This document shows, piece by piece, positions 31,951-45,300 of a stretch of 64,000 nt of DNA (position 1 is its first letter; each line of letters starts with the position of its first letter). The notes below the pieces were generated by a model. That model searched no databases. It was not told the origin of the DNA and was given only the letters and a program-made list of their open reading frames with translations. Source of the stretch: Isoetes taiwanensis (taxonomy: Eukaryota; Streptophyta; Lycopodiopsida; Isoetales; Isoetaceae); NCBI GenBank assembly GCA_021234155.1, contig JAJEKV010000210.1:1151501-1215500 (forward strand), written 5' to 3'. Position numbers and translations under genes: made by a program.

Positions 31951-34900
31951 CGACACTGAGTGAAGAAAAGGAGGAAGCGTTTGAGGGCGAGGGGAAGCCA
32001 TCCGTGCGAAAGTGATCCTCCACGGGAGTGAGGGCGGGCACCATTATGGTACTTGGCTTATGAGATCCCCGGGCGTGATTGAAGAGCTTGAGGAGTGTTT
32101 TGGCCAAAGGGCGGGATCGGCATCAATAAGAAAGCGAGAGCGCACCCATGTCTTCAAGGGCGCAGTGGGCGCCTCAAGAAATGTACCGACATTCCATGAG
32201 GGAGACAGTCGAAGGCCAAAGGCACCCATAATCGGCATTCGGATTCAAAGGTGAAAAATGGGATTTGCCGATTTAAGGAGCTTAGCAAAATGCATTTGAG
32301 CACAAGAAATCCGCTTGAAGATGGACGGAAGGATCGGTGAGGTGGAGGCATTCTCGCAAGAAGGTGTCGAGACCATGAAGCGCATCCGCGGGAGCGTTGC
32401 CAACCACGCTCATTAGCAATGTAGATCCAATTGGTGGTGTTGTCAGTGGCACCTTCTTCCCAATGTGAGCGGCGAACAAAGCGTGGATCCCACCAGGAGA
32501 TCCGTCGAGATCCGAGGTGGTGTCGACTGCATGACCATCCATGACCTTGGTCCAAAAAGGAAGGCGCCAATCGAAGTCGGGAACACAGGCGTGGAGGTGC
32601 GCCCGGGGAAGCATAGGGGAGAAGGAACCATGCCGTGGGCGTGGGGTTCTTGGCGGTCTCCACGAAGCCCGGCCCGACAAGATCCGGATCAAGAGCGACA
32701 CCAACGATCCCAAAGAGAAGGCAGAGTCGAGAGTTGTGGGGAGGGCTATCCCATCCCGTGGGGGACCGTCTTGCTATCCAACGAGCTTATGGCGATTGTA
32801 ACCCCATGAGGTGTCGCATATAAATTTGTGCATAGGGAAGATCCTCGGGATGTCCTAGATACTTCCCGATTTGTTGCGGCGCTTCCACTTGCGAGAGAGA
32901 TAAATGATTGGCAAGCTTCGGGCATGTACTCGATGAAGAGTTTGGGTCCGGCGGGATCCGCAAGATATGGATTGTTATCTGAAGCACCCATTGCACGATT
33001 GGGGTCACCACTCGAAAAGCTGGCGTGGCCCATTTCCAAAGTGTTCTGTGTATCACCCGGATAGAAATCATGAAATATGTAAGCCATGGGCTGAACCACT
33101 CGAAGGTGATAAAGTCCGGATCGGCATAGTGTATGAGATCAAAGGCGACAAGGGCACAAAGACAACCCTTTGTCTTCAATGGAAGTTTCGCCAAATCAGA
33201 AAAAAAATGCGACCGCCGGGGAATATCCACAGGGGCCATGACGCATGCCACCGAAAGGAAGAGGTGGCGTCGAGCAACCACATAATCGTGATAGCGAGGA
33301 GGGAACTGGGGAAGTCAACGGGCATTACGTGAAGAATGGCGATATGGGCGTCAAGTTTTGCTTGAGCCTCACCGCCAGATGAATAGCTTCTTTGCACCGT
33401 TGTTCGAGATCCCGGATCGGTTGTCCCTTCGAGCAGCCAGTGGCCCAGGTCACGGACCGTTCGAGAAGTGTTGACTGGGAGGAAGATTTCCCGGTGTATT
33501 GAGGCGAAGCACGGCAATCTCCGTCATCCGGTATCTTCGTTTACGCACCTCTGTAAAGGCGATCTTGAAAGAGGTGAGCTGAGAGGTGCAGTGTAGAAAG
33601 TCGGAAGGCAAGGAGGCTTAACTTGGCGTCCGGTGGAAAGATTTTGAACTTGAGTGCTGAAATTTTCACTACGGTTCGGAGTACAAGGCATTGAGTTTAG
33701 CAATATCAAGGTCCTTGGTACTTTCGGGGAGAAGCGGCTTTGGACTTGTTGTGCTCCAATAAAGTCTGAATTTCGGAATTGGTGAGCTGTTGATCTGCGA
33801 GTTGGGCGACTTGAGCTTGTGTACTTTTGAGATGCATGAGCCGTAAGAGAGCTTCATGCTTGTCTTGAAGTTTGGCCTCCAAAGTTGCAACTTGGGGTTT
33901 GCGGCTTGAAGGTCCTGGTGTACCGTGACGAGGCCTCTAGTGCCCATTGAACCCCGCTCATAAGAGCGCCTTGGGATTCTTGTAACTTGAGAGCGGCGGC
34001 CTTGAGCATCCTGGCCGACATCGATACAACAACCCGACGAGGGTGTTGTGGTGGTGGAGCTTCTTGTTGCCGGTTTGGGATGTTTGGGAAAATGGTGTGA
34101 AGTGGATGGTGTAGTGAGGAGGAGACAAAGTGACATGGGTGTGGACCGTGGACATGACCAAGTGGAAGACGCGTGAAGTGCCAACTTGGTGAGTGATTGG
34201 AAGGGAGGCCGAGTGGAATTATGAGAATTTGGTGGTGTGGGAGGGAAGTAATGACGGATGAGGGCTTGAAAGTGGCCTCCCACAGTAAACTTCGAAATGG
34301 AAGTGGTACCTCAAGGCGGTCCATTTCTTGGAGAAGACGATAGAACATCATTTGGGGCCAATCTATGTGGTGTTTGGAGTGTGTAGCAAATGAGGACCAG
34401 GTTATAGAAAGGCTTATTGATATGGGTGTTCTTGATAGAATACCCAAGGAATTTTCGCCACGTAAATTTAACAAAGGTTTCGCGGAGGCTTGTCGATATT
34501 GGTCGACGATGGACATTGGCATGATAAGCGGGTGCACCAAAACTCGTGACATCGAGATCCCGTATAGCGACCATGATACACAAGGGGTGTGCAAGGAATA
34601 TGAAATACCTCGAAATCAAATGTTGAGTCAGCGAAATAGTGGTGCCATCGACCCACGATTGGTGTAACCTTGGCGCGTCGTTAACGATATTGGCGATGAA
34701 CCTGCTTCAACCGGTCGATTTGGGCGGAAGTTCCATTTGAGAGAATTCATAAAAGCTGGTGTCGCTCAGACTTCTTTATTTGGGCCAACAAGGGCTTCGC
34801 GGAAAGTGGGCGCCAAGAAGGATCTGAGATGCAAAAGGGCCGGATCCTTGGGAGCGGTGGCTTGAAGTGTAGAAAATCTTGGGGCAGCCATGGGAATGAT

Positions 34901-35880
34901 GTGCGTAAACGAAGAGGGATGCCAAAGGCGAAGACGAAAGTCGAAAGTACCCGGAGGACAAAGGCGCAAGAGGAACGAAAAGGTTTGTTTTAGGGCTTAC
35001 AAACCGAGGCTTAAGAGGTATGAAGAGGCGAACTGGAACCGTTGATGGTGCGGGTGTCAAAAGATGCCAAGAAGGGTATTGAGAGGCAAAAATTTGGCTA
35101 AGTCCCAAAAACGTAAGGGGAGAAGCAATGAACGGTGAGGATGAGACGTGAAAAGAAAGATCGGATGTGACAGATGGCAAAGGACACCCATTAATGTTCG
35201 ACGGCTGAAAAGAAGGAATGGCATTCAATGCCGGGTAACTCGAAGTGGGATATCATTAAAAGGAATGTGTCAAGGTACCATGGCTAGATATGCGGCCGGA
35301 GAAAAGATTCTCATTTTAGAAAACACCTTGCATTGCAAAACACGCGGGCGATTTGTGTGATTGGTCCACGCCGACAAGGAGTGCCTCGATGGGCTATATA
35401 AGACGAACCCAGAGGAAGAAAGGCATCGATGGCTTTTCGGTATGGCTGGCTGGCTGAGCGAACGAAGGCGCACGATGCCCACTAAGCTGTCGAGTGGATC
35501 ACTTGCAAGATGAATTATGCGGATCTCTGGCCGCCACAACCGTGGCATTCGAATGGGACGGTTGGTGTGCGGGATGGCTGAACATCCGCACCCGAAGACC
35601 AGCGGGATGGAGGTGGTTACGCACCTTCGGCGGGATCGGGAAAGCGGAACCTTTACCATCTCCTGGCATTACCTGCGCTCGAACCGGGTAGGGGTTTTAC
35701 CTCTTAGGACTTAGTAGATAGGGCTCGAGCCCGTTTTTGTATATAGGCGATTGCCCATAAGCGAGGAAATAGGCGGGTCTGCGCCCACATTTTGTAAAAA
35801 AATCTCCACTATAATATAATATCGCCTTTCTAGTCACTTTCTGTGGTGTTTGCTTCTTGAACTGTCTACGTGTGTTGATG
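31951..35880 (-). other. Unassigned internal region between pol and the 3' LTR
   Basis: Nearly 4 kb separates the integrase end from the 3' LTR. The minus strand carries open frames, the longest at 33854-34594 (246 codons), 33669-34283 and 32154-32663. They are rich in Ser, Pro, His and Leu and overlap in different frames, suggesting one or two decayed genes broken by small indels. Athila-type elements are known to carry an additional, envelope-like gene at this place, so position suggests such an ORF. I see no clear signal peptide, membrane anchor or other envelope feature and cannot assign it. Confidence 0.35.
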
Positions 35881-35887
35881 TTCACTT

Positions 35888-37250
35888 TTACGTGTGATGA
35901 AATGCTTTGAGGCGAAAACCATTAACCAATGTAGGTAATGGAGTGCCATCTAACTCGACTAGTTGGAAAACGCTTGGTCTAACCACTTGAACAATTTGAT
36001 AAGGGCCAAGCCAACTAAAACTTGAGTTTACAGGAAAAATTTTGTACACGGAATCATAAAGAAGAACCAAATCTCCTTCTTTGAATGTTTTTGTCTTCAA
36101 ACGTTTGTCATGTAAAGATTTTTTGCAAAACCGTTGTCCATGAAGAACACGAATATAAGCATCCCTTGAAGTTCATCCAACTGTTTCTAATTGATAGACC
36201 CGTTCTTTGAGTGCAGCGGTGGATTATGGCGAGAGATTGAAAACGGAGTGTTGGAAGGATGTATTCAAGCGGCATGAGAGCTTCGACCATAAACCAATTT
36301 AAAAGGGTGTGACCAGTAGCAATCTTGAAACAAGTATTGTAGGCCCAAAGAACAATGGGAAGTTTTGTCCGCTAACTGTATGGGGAAGCGCCACAAATTT
36401 TCTTGAGAATGGTGACGAGTTTTGTTGGTGCTACGCCCAACCCATTGCCTTGAGGATAGTAAGGTGTGCTCTTGTGATGATGTATCGGGGAGATAATCCG
36501 TCGAAGCCCTTGATAGTATGATTGATGAAATGAACACCACGGTCGACCAGCTCAGGTAGAACTGGCCGAATCAGCGTGATAATTTGTTGATAGAGGACTC
36601 TAGGCTGTGCTTGCTGCGGTGTTGTGCGGGAAGTGCACAAGCTTCCGCCCATTTGGTGGCGTGGTCGGTGAGAACCGAATGTATCGGGACGCAGTGTGCA
36701 GCGTAGAGGAGGATCTATAGGTCCCACAAAGTCCATTCCCCATTCTTTGAAGGAAGTGGCGTGGCGGCGGCGTCAAGGAAGCGTCCGCGGGCGGGCGTCC
36801 CACCGGCCCGGGCAAAGCGTCACGTCTTGGCGTGGTGAGCATCTTTGAAGAGCGTGGGCCAATAATGCGGCTAGAAGGATTTTGCGTTGCGTGGGGTGTC
36901 ACCATGAAAATGACCACCATAGAGGCCTTGATGAGCTTCTCGAACAATGTGCGGAACTTCATGAGGTAGAAACAGTCGTCCGAAGGATGGTGTCCTTACC
37001 CTTTGTAGAGATGTCAGGCAACCATGGTGTAGTCGCGGACCTCTGGAGAAATTGATGGCGACGGGATTGGATTGGCGAGGAAGGCGTCGTTCCGGTGGAA
37101 GAGCACCCGTGAGGAGGTGCTGCTGAAAATCATGGAACCAATGTGGTGTTGCCGTGACTAAAAAGAGCGAGCATCCGAGGGGCGCTCGAGACCCGGGCCA
37201 AGCGGGATCATCCGTGTGGATCGTGAAAGATAATCGGAACAACATGAGAT
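35888..37250 (-). pseudogene. Integrase region, Athila/Tat-type element
   Basis: Integrase inserts the cDNA copy into the genome. The N-terminal zinc-binding part is visible near 36900-36960 (REAHQGLYGGHFHGDT). The catalytic core is represented by MDFVGPIDPP near 36736 and VLYQQIITLIRPVLPELVDR further on. The C-terminal segment at 35888-36100 reads FKEGDLVLLYDS, SWLGPYQIVQVV and NGFRLKAFHH, ending in a stop. The parts lie in different frames separated by short indels, so it is inactive as read. Confidence 0.75.
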
Positions 37251-37341
37251 TTGCCGCCTTATGAACGATTTCAAAAGGAGCAAATTCTTGGAGAAGAAGG
37301 ACCCAACGAAAGCAATGCGCCCGTGGGCGTGGACTTGTTGA

Positions 37342-38870
37342 TCAAGTAGAGGAGTGCTTGGTGGTCCACAAAGAACTTGATTTGATCAGCCTAAAAGGTA
37401 ATGGTGAGCGTTGGACCGAGAAAATGAGACCCAAAGCTTCCGCCTCAGGTGGCGAATAGTTCTTTCGGCCAGTGAGTTTTTTGGCGTAGCGATTTGGTTT
37501 GTCGATTGTCGCATCATATTCTTGAGAAAAAACGACTCCAATAGCAAGCGAGACATCGACATGAGCGTGAAAGGGCTTGTCCCATTGAGGAGGAACAAGA
37601 ACCGGTGCGAAAGTAAGCAAAAGCCCGGTAAGTTGAAAGCACTTCCTTTGGGAATTTAAGCCGGTGGATTAGATCACCGTGAGTTTATGAAGGGGATCTG
37701 CAATGGTCGCCAGTCCGGTATGAAGGTGGGTAATAATTGACCTTTCGGAAAAGCGTGTCTCCCTTGATATTGGCTGGTGCTTGAGCCTTGAGCACACAAC
37801 TGATTTTGGCGAGGATCGGTGGTGATTCTGCTTTAGCGACAACATGGCCTAGCAGAACACGGAAGTGACGCAAAAGGTGCATTTTCGAGTTGAGACTAAT
37901 CTTAGGACTCATCACATTTTGGAAGGCGAGTTCCAATTTATCCAAATGGTCAGCCATGGAACTGTAAGGGGAGAGAAGTCATCTTAAAAAAAATTTGCAA
38001 GAAGGGATTTTCCTTCATGAAATCATGGCGAGAGCATGATGCGTTGAAATGTTGAAGGAGAGTTGGATAATCAAAAAGGAACCACCTTGTAGGCAAAGTG
38101 CCCCGCGGGGTGGTGAAAGTGGTCTTGAGTTGATCGAGAGTCTTTGATGGAGATCTGATTGTAGCCAGAAAAACCATCCATAAAGGAGTACATCTCATGT
38201 CCGACCACTTCTTCCGAGAACTTGGTACGTGAAGGGAAGTGGAAAATGATCACGCCTTTCCGGGCCCGATTGAGTTTCAGATAGTCCACCTGAGGACGCG
38301 GATCTTACCATTGTGCTTAAGGGCAATGGCGATGGGGCTCACCATTCGAGAATGTTTGACCTCATAGATCAAACTGCGAAGGAGTTTGTCAATTTCCGCC
38401 TTGGAGCGCGATCGCGGTAATTAGGGTTGAGCACATGCATCGTCGTTGCTACCTTTGGTCGTGCATCAGATTTGGTAGGAATGGTGAGTTCCCCAAGCTT
38501 TTGTTGATTCGAAGATCTTTGTAACTCGGTAAAAATGTGTTTGAATTTTTTGAGCGGCTTGGCGCCCCATTACGATAAGGAGCCAGGAAGATTTGCGGCA
38601 ATGCGGGCAAAGGTTGATTGTTGCCAACGTCCACAATCTCGACTTCGGAGTCTGAATATGGGGTATTACCAGTATCCGGACAATGTGTGCAGGAGGTTGG
38701 AGCATAACGGATCGTGGCACTGCGTGGTGAAAAAAGAGAGGTTGCTCGGTTTCATCTAGCGAGAGGTTGCTTCATGGCGGCGTGTACATCAACGGGGAGT
38801 TGCGGGGAGGTTCGACATCGAAAAGTGATCACGCGTTGGATTCGATTGCAAGGAGCGGGTAGGGGGTCAA
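37342..38870 (-). pseudogene. Reverse transcriptase and RNase H, Athila/Tat-type element
   Basis: On the minus strand, 38289-38071 reads MDYLKLN... and then GHEMYSFMDGFSGYNQISIK, the RT finger/palm region. After a frame-broken stretch, 37620-37342 reads PPQWDKPFHAHVDVSLAIGV and NRYAKKLTGRKNYSPPEAEA, a typical Ty3/gypsy RNase H start. The YxDD catalytic motif is not readable in a clean frame. Together these domains copy element RNA into DNA. Several frameshifts are present. Confidence 0.7.
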
Positions 38871-39145
38871 GCAAGGCGACCCGCTACTGGTCGATCAAGA
38901 GTCATTTCTCCCCAAGGATCGGCATATTCGGGGTAGGATGACAGAGGCTTACTTCCGAGTGGAGCCTGAACTTGATAAATATTCGAGCTTCTTCTTGAAT
39001 CGATTAATGCGAGAGGGTTCGCATTGTCAGCGAAATGATCCCCACTGTTTGCAAGTCCATGGTGGCATTGAGATGACCATCGGTGATGACTAAGCGTCCG
39101 TGGCCCAAGAATGGATACTCTTTGCACGGGCGGAGAAAAGGTCGC

Positions 39146-39460
39146 CTACCCGGCATTTTTCATAGTCACCGGATCTTCGCCCGACTTTCCAAACTCCAAA
39201 TTCCATGGGAAAGCGAGGAGATCACCAATGTTGATGTGAAGAATAGGTGTGGCCTTGAGGTCTCGTGATATGGCCATTAGCCAATTTGATGTCATATGGG
39301 GCACGAAAGAGTTGTGTGATGCCCATTTGTTTGCGGAGTTTATCCGGTGATGAGATTGGCTCGCGCTACCTCCATCGATTTGAACATGGTTGACTTGCTG
39401 ATTTCCCAACCGTGGCATGGGCCCAGGTGGGTGTAGAGGTATACGGCCCCAACTAAAAGC
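39146..39460 (-). pseudogene. Aspartic protease region, Athila/Tat-type element
   Basis: Minus-strand HVQIDGGSAS at about 39346-39388 carries the D-G-G-S form of a retropepsin active site (usually D-S/T-G), followed after a frame change by further protease-like sequence. Upstream (to 39625) lies a gag-protease linker of the ELQEELAKIKIPLSLATILK type. It would process the polyprotein. Confidence 0.5.
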
Positions 39461-40497
39461 GGTTGGGAGTGGTAATCGGTCCTTGAGGAGCGGGGCGAGT
39501 TTTAAAATGGTTGCCAAGCTTAAAGGAATTTTGATCTTGGCGAGCTCCTCTTGGAGTTCGAGAGGTACATGAGAAAAAGGATCTGGCTTTGGTTCCATCA
39601 AAAGGGAGTGCGTGGCGGGAAGCAAAGAACTTCTTTGAGTAAGTCAACCTCGGCTGCAATATTGGGATATGTCCGAGAGGCGTGGAGGTTGAGATGTTGA
39701 AGGGGTATCTTGTCTTTGTTGAGCTCTAGTGGTGGCATGAACATTTACCAATGTCGCGGCCTTCAAAGCCTTTGCATGAGGTTCAAAATGCTTTGGCGAA
39801 CTTTGGGCATGACATGTGGCATGAGCTTTTCCAAGTCGTGCAAAGTGAACCTTTTTTCGTCCTCATGAGGAATGGTGTCAACTGCAAAAGGCAGGTTCGC
39901 GTGCCCTTCCGAATAATAGTCAAGGGGCGTGATGCCTTGGTGCAAGGCGTGAAACTAAACCAACCCAATTTGACTGGCTGATTTGGAGGATTAAGTGCAC
40001 GAAAAATTTCCTCTTGGGCTTGTTGATCCAAGCGAGGTTGATTCTTTGGAGCTGGGTGATAGCGTGATTCCGAGGGCTCTTGGTGGCTTCTAAGAACCGT
40101 CGTTGCGCCTTGTTTGCCATTAGCGAGCTAGAGTTGGTAAGCCGTGGAGGGACCGATGTGGTCCGATTTGTGCCCGAAGGGTACACGAACTTGTGGAAGT
40201 TGAGGACACGCCGTGGTGGTATGACCCCATTCTTGGCGGTGATAACACCGAGCTTTAGAAGGATCAAAAGGAGGGCGTTGGTTGGATCCCGTGGTTGGTC
40301 CATTCTTGTCGATAGAGTTGCGTGGGCTGCACGAAGAGGTGGGTCACGGCGATAGTGCGATTGTTCTTTGGGTGTGGTTTGCACTTGATAAACCATTTTG
40401 TTGCGGAGCGGTGGTGTGGGATGAGTGCGAGTGCACTCTTCCGTGGCATGATTGCACATGTTGCACGCTTGCAATGAGGCGGGCCATTGGTGGAGTT

Positions 40498-41215
40498 GCA
40501 CTCATTGGCCAAATGGCCTTGGTATTTGCAAATATGGCACCAGTTTTTGGCTTGTGGATTGGATTAGCGTGTTGAGGCTGAGCAGTGGATTTCAGGAACC
40601 ATGACAGGTGGAATGAGCGGGAGCTCTTGAAGAGCCACGCCCGGGAGGAAACATTGACGGAGTGATTGACAAGGTCGATAGCTTTGCTCAAAGTTTTGGA
40701 CGCAGGTATTGATCATGAGTCGAATAGCGGGAGGAAGTCCTTGGAGAAACCAGACCAAAATCGGCCGTGTAGGGTACTCCTTGAGCTTACTTAGCGTAAT
40801 GTGAAGTCGATCCACAAAATCCGAGGCAGACTCCGTGGCTCTTGTTGAAGTTCATTGAGTTGCTTGAGATGAAGTTGATCATCATCCGTGGTCCCGTAAT
40901 GAGACGTAAAAAGCGGTCGCGCATGTCGGACCAGTCTTGTTTCCAATGGCTTTTGTTGGACATGAGCCATTGATGAGGAGAGCCACGCAGGTGGTGGAAA
41001 AAGATGTGGAATTTCAGTTGAGGTTGCGCGTGACCATTTAGGACAGCTAGAGCCTCAAATTCTTCCATGTGGGCCTGAGCACTTTGGTCTAACGGTTTGC
41101 CTTCGTGTTGCCAAAGGTGGGATAAGTCGCCTAGAGTCCGAAAGGTAGATGTGAAAGTCTTTGGGCTGGACAGAACGATATAGTGAGGATATTGAGGTTG
41201 AGGTGGATGTGGCAT
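40498..41215 (-). pseudogene. Gag with CCHC zinc knuckle, Athila/Tat-type element
   Basis: The minus strand from 41215 reads a gag core (HMEEFEALAVLNGHAQPQLK, GSPHQWLMSNKSHWKQDWSD, RDRFLRLI), then after a frameshift FLQGLPPAIRLMI, and finally CHICKYQGHLANEC at 40498-40539, a complete C-x2-C-x4-H-x4-C zinc knuckle that binds element RNA. Sequence to about 41780 upstream would be the leader and gag start. Confidence 0.75.
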
Positions 41216-41779
41216 TGTGCTGGACGGACCGGTGAAGGGGTGATAGCGGTTGAGAAACCAAGTAGCTGGAGCATTGGTTTTGAGATCCGTAAGGTTGTAA
41301 AACAGAAGAGCAATGATGGGAAACGTAAGGGAAAGGATATTCCGGTAGGCTTAAAGGAGACATGTGGATAGCCGGCCCCCACGGGGAGATGATGGTCGCG
41401 AAAGGAAGAGGGCGTATGGCCCCAAGAATGATGGATGTAGGTATGTTCGTGGGTGAAAGTACGGTTGAGAAGGTTGAGCCCGGATAAGGCTCCCCGGAGC
41501 AGTGATGAGGGGACCGAGGTTGTGAGCAATGTTTGCACGCTTTGGGGGGAACCGGACCCAGATCGACACCAGGGGTGGTGGCGACCGGAGCCTTGGGACC
41601 GAAGATGGCCTCCTCTATGTCATAAGCAAGATCCATACATGTCGCCAACAGTTTCGACGCTGATGGCGCCCAAGCAGAGGCCGCTCGAGAAAGGAGTTCT
41701 TCGGGCGCGAAATTACGGATATTACGGCTACGTAGAAAGTAGGATAAAAAATCGTAATCCCGGCACGGGCAATGCATGT

Positions 41780-42357
41780 TGTTTGGGGGTCTGGTTCGGG
41801 AACTCGAAGATGTTCTCCTGCGGAGGACCGCGGATCTAACAACAGAGAGTCCGGGGACTATGTCACGCTGGATTTGCAAGAAAGAAGAAAAGAAGAAAAT
41901 GTAACAAAATGAGAGAAAGATGATAAGCTTCCTTGATATCAATGATGAAAATACATGAGCTCTCTAATAGAGAAAACCGAAAGGAGACAAGACTCAAATC
42001 TCATCTAAAAACTTATGTGCTAACTCTACTCATATATATAGTACAATGGCCTTGGGCCCAATATAGACTCGGTGATCTCGGTCCGGTGCTCACACGGAAG
42101 GAGGCGATTCTGAGGAATGTTGGCGGTGCCTCTTGAAGTGCCTAGAATCGCTTGACGCCGACGCGGGCGGTGGCGGAGCGTCACTTATCGCGGCGCCTCT
42201 TGTTGAATGACCACGGGCTTTGATTGCGTGGTCTCACGTTTGGTCTTCTAGCGAGAGCCTTGGATGTGGACCCGTGGTGGATCGAGGATCCTTGAGCTTG
42301 ACCACAGTGCGTGCATTATGCATGAATAGTCTGTGCAGGGGAGGCACGGGACTAACA
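41780..42357 (-). mobile_element. 5' LTR of the Athila/Tat-type element
   Basis: It is the partner of 31374-31938. The two copies agree almost perfectly in AT-rich stretches (for example around GAGAAAGATGATAAGCTTCC and CTTATGTGCTAACTCTACTC) and differ mainly by short indels in G+C-rich parts. Confidence 0.85.
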
Positions 42358-45300
42358 ACTACTCATTCCCAGACATGCAAGCCCTGATTCAATTGTTTAA
42401 ATTCACTTGATTCTTCTAACATGTAAACCAGGCATCTGAACCACTTGTTTTGAGCATGATTCTTGAAACTCTGAATTCTTTATGAGGGATTTTGAGGCGT
42501 CCTTGATTAAGATGGCTCATGTACATTCTCGACATTATCGTGAATGCCAAGGTGGAATCGCGTGTGCAGCTCTATTGCCTGAAGTAGTGTGGATTGTTCT
42601 TTGTGATGCCTGTCATTGTTCTGTAATTTACTACTTGGGGTGTCATGTGCCCCTTGTTTGTAAAATGGTCGAGGAGCCTCAGTGGGCATGTAAAAATTGA
42701 GGATCTTAAAAGTTGTTTGTTATCGTATATCAAAATTCCTGGGAAATGGGTATTTTAAAGTAGGATCTAAAAGCTGTCAAAAATCTTGAAAGGTTTATCA
42801 ACCTCTATATTAACTTCAAAAAGCACTTCACAAAGCACATGGTTCTTTACTCTGCAAAGCAAAAGATCACTGATACTTCTAGAAAAGATCTGTAGATGCG
42901 CTGGGTGTTGGAACGAAACAGAAGATAACGCTTGAGCAGGCATATAAAATAGAGGTAAAGTTGGTAACTTGAAACTTAATCGAGAAGAGGTTTTTGTGGC
43001 CGAAAATTAGTTCATGCTTTGTAGTTTCTATATCCTTTATCTGTCAATGGTTCTATGACATGCCTTCGAAACTTGAGCTTCCATTTAGTTTGGCATGCAA
43101 TGTTTTTGAAATTGAATCTGAAAACAGAAATTTTGTGATATCAAATCCAGTCTTCCAACTCTAAGAAAAGGTGAGTGGCTTGCAGATGTTCTTGTTTGAA
43201 CTTTTACAGCGGGATTTGCACTCTCAACTTTAATAGCAAGGTCAAATCTTGAAGCTGCGGCAGTTAAAATATTGCATTATAAGAACAGATATGTGACCAT
43301 GAGCCCCGTTGATGTTCTTTTTACCTCTGGCATAGCTCATCCAATATCAAATATGCTAGATCACCAAGATGTGCATGTGAAGTTATAACAAACAGAAGCA
43401 AGGAACCTCATAAAAGCAAGGTTTCTCTACAAAGGCAACAAAATCTGTACGCTATACTCATACTAGCAGAATTTAAGCCGGACCATTGTGCTATACGCTA
43501 TACTCATACTAGCGATCTTTATTGTGCTAAGAAGGGATGCAAATTTGTTAACAAATGGGAAGGCATATTGATGTTCATAGACCTCAGCATTAATTTAATT
43601 CCCTTGGTTTTCTACTGCACTGTCTCCTAGTGTTCCAATAGAACATCACACTAATCTGGATTTGACCAGACAAGAAGGGAAATCAGCTTAAATAAGGCAT
43701 GCTCAAAAATGGGAAACGTAGGCTTCTTGATAGTTTCTTTTGTTTCTGAATCATTCTCATCCATTAGCCAATTTTTGACAAGATAGGGCTAGGTTGTTAC
43801 TAGTTAGATTTATATTTGTTTGTCATAGCACATGTCACAACAGTCTGCAGTGATACAAATAACTTGAAAAATTTGGTTAAATCCCAAGAATGACTATTAA
43901 GAAAACCATAAGTTTCACTATTTTTGCTTTGCATACTCTGTGTTTTACTCAGAAAAATTGGTGGTATAGAAGTTCACATCCCATCATAATTTGTATTTTG
44001 TAGGGGGATCAACAATTTGGTATGTAGAGAGGTTTCTTTGGTGTTGTCATTGACTGGCTTATAAAACACTCTTAAATCGATTGTCATTAGAAACAATCTG
44101 AGAAAGATGAATCAAGAGCAAAGTGTTCTACGTTATTTGAACAAGAGCCAGTAGCCAATTTGAACAAGAGCCAGTAGCCAATGCTTATTGGCATATTTTT
44201 TTTACACATGGTGATGGCATATGCCTCGTTGCATATTGATGCAAATTCGAATCGCAAACAACAAATATATTGTTGGATTATGCAGCAGGATGGAGGCACC
44301 TACAAGCTAGGAGTTCACATTGCGGCCAAAAATGACTTGCTTCCATTGCGCAGTTAATGGCCATCGCATGGTTTCTCCTTCATTTGATTTATATTGCAAA
44401 ATGGAGGCATCATGTTTTTGTTATGCCCATAGGTATATTATTCAAGATTTATATGCAACTGAAAAGCTTTTTGCTTTTAGGAAATGGCACTCCATTTGAG
44501 TATAGAATGTTTTCTGGATTGCGCATTCCGTGAACTCTAAATGGATTTGCCTATAAATTGCCTTATAACCTCTTTGTGGATAACAAGAATGATGCGATTT
44601 GATTGGCAATTACCCCTTGAACTCTATAAAAAGCTATATCGTAGGTGATAGAGGGAATTACTAGGGCTTGGGTAAAGCTGATATATCTCAATTGTTGAAG
44701 CATATTGCAACATAGGTTTCTTGCCTTGGAAGATGTCTAATCAACAAATAATTACTAAAATTTTGTTCACTACATTCATTAGTTCTTAAGATATACAAAA
44801 CCTTTGAATGCCGATGCCAATAAATAGTACACTCAACCATGCATTGTTAGCATATGTTTACTTTTCACCATATTGATGAAAAATAAATCTAAGAATGCGT
44901 AGCATTAGGGCAATGTCGGTTCTTCCATATTCACTCATTTTACACAGCAGATCCCATGCAATAGCTTGGTTTCACTTTTGAACCTGGTCATGAAGATTGT
45001 TATCTGGTATTCCCTTGGAGTTATTGTTAATTATTTCCCTTTATTGTCCAACTCATTTGCACAATATAGCATTCTAGATGATAGACATTTGGATTTGCAA
45101 ATCCAATCCATTTGCACAATATAGCACTCTAAATGATAGAAATGTGTGACGACCACTTAGGGTGCTTTCCCATGGGCTGAAATTCAAATTACTACAATTA
45201 AAATACCAACACAAGCCCATCTGCCTAGCCTTCTTCCCAACCCTGCAATTCTGCTAGTTTTTTTTTTTTTTTTTGCCGTTTGTAGATGTGCTCAAGGCTT

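Larger units (their letters stand above)
31374..42357 (-). mobile_element. Complete Ty3/gypsy retrotransposon, Athila/Tat type
   Basis: About 11 kb bounded by two LTRs (31374-31938 and 41780-42357). Reading the minus strand, the order is gag, zinc knuckle, protease, reverse transcriptase, RNase H and integrase, the Ty3/gypsy order. There is no chromodomain. The integrase end (FKEGDLVLLYDS ... GPYQIV ... RLKAF), the integrase zinc region (EAHQGLYGGHFHGDT) and the RT stretch FMDGFSGYNQISIKD resemble the plant Athila/Tat lineage. The polypurine tract is at 31939-31950. The primer site beside 41780 is unclear: CCCGGCACGGGCAATGCA resembles a tRNA 3' end but lacks a clean CCA. Frames are repeatedly broken, so it cannot make a working polyprotein as read. 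The flanks show ACTC-like bases on both sides but not an exact 5-bp duplication. Confidence 0.85.

Noticed and set aside
34365-34667. 100-codon plus-strand frame within the Athila/Tat-type element
   Set aside because: It lies opposite longer minus-strand frames of the element and has no motif; most likely a shadow.
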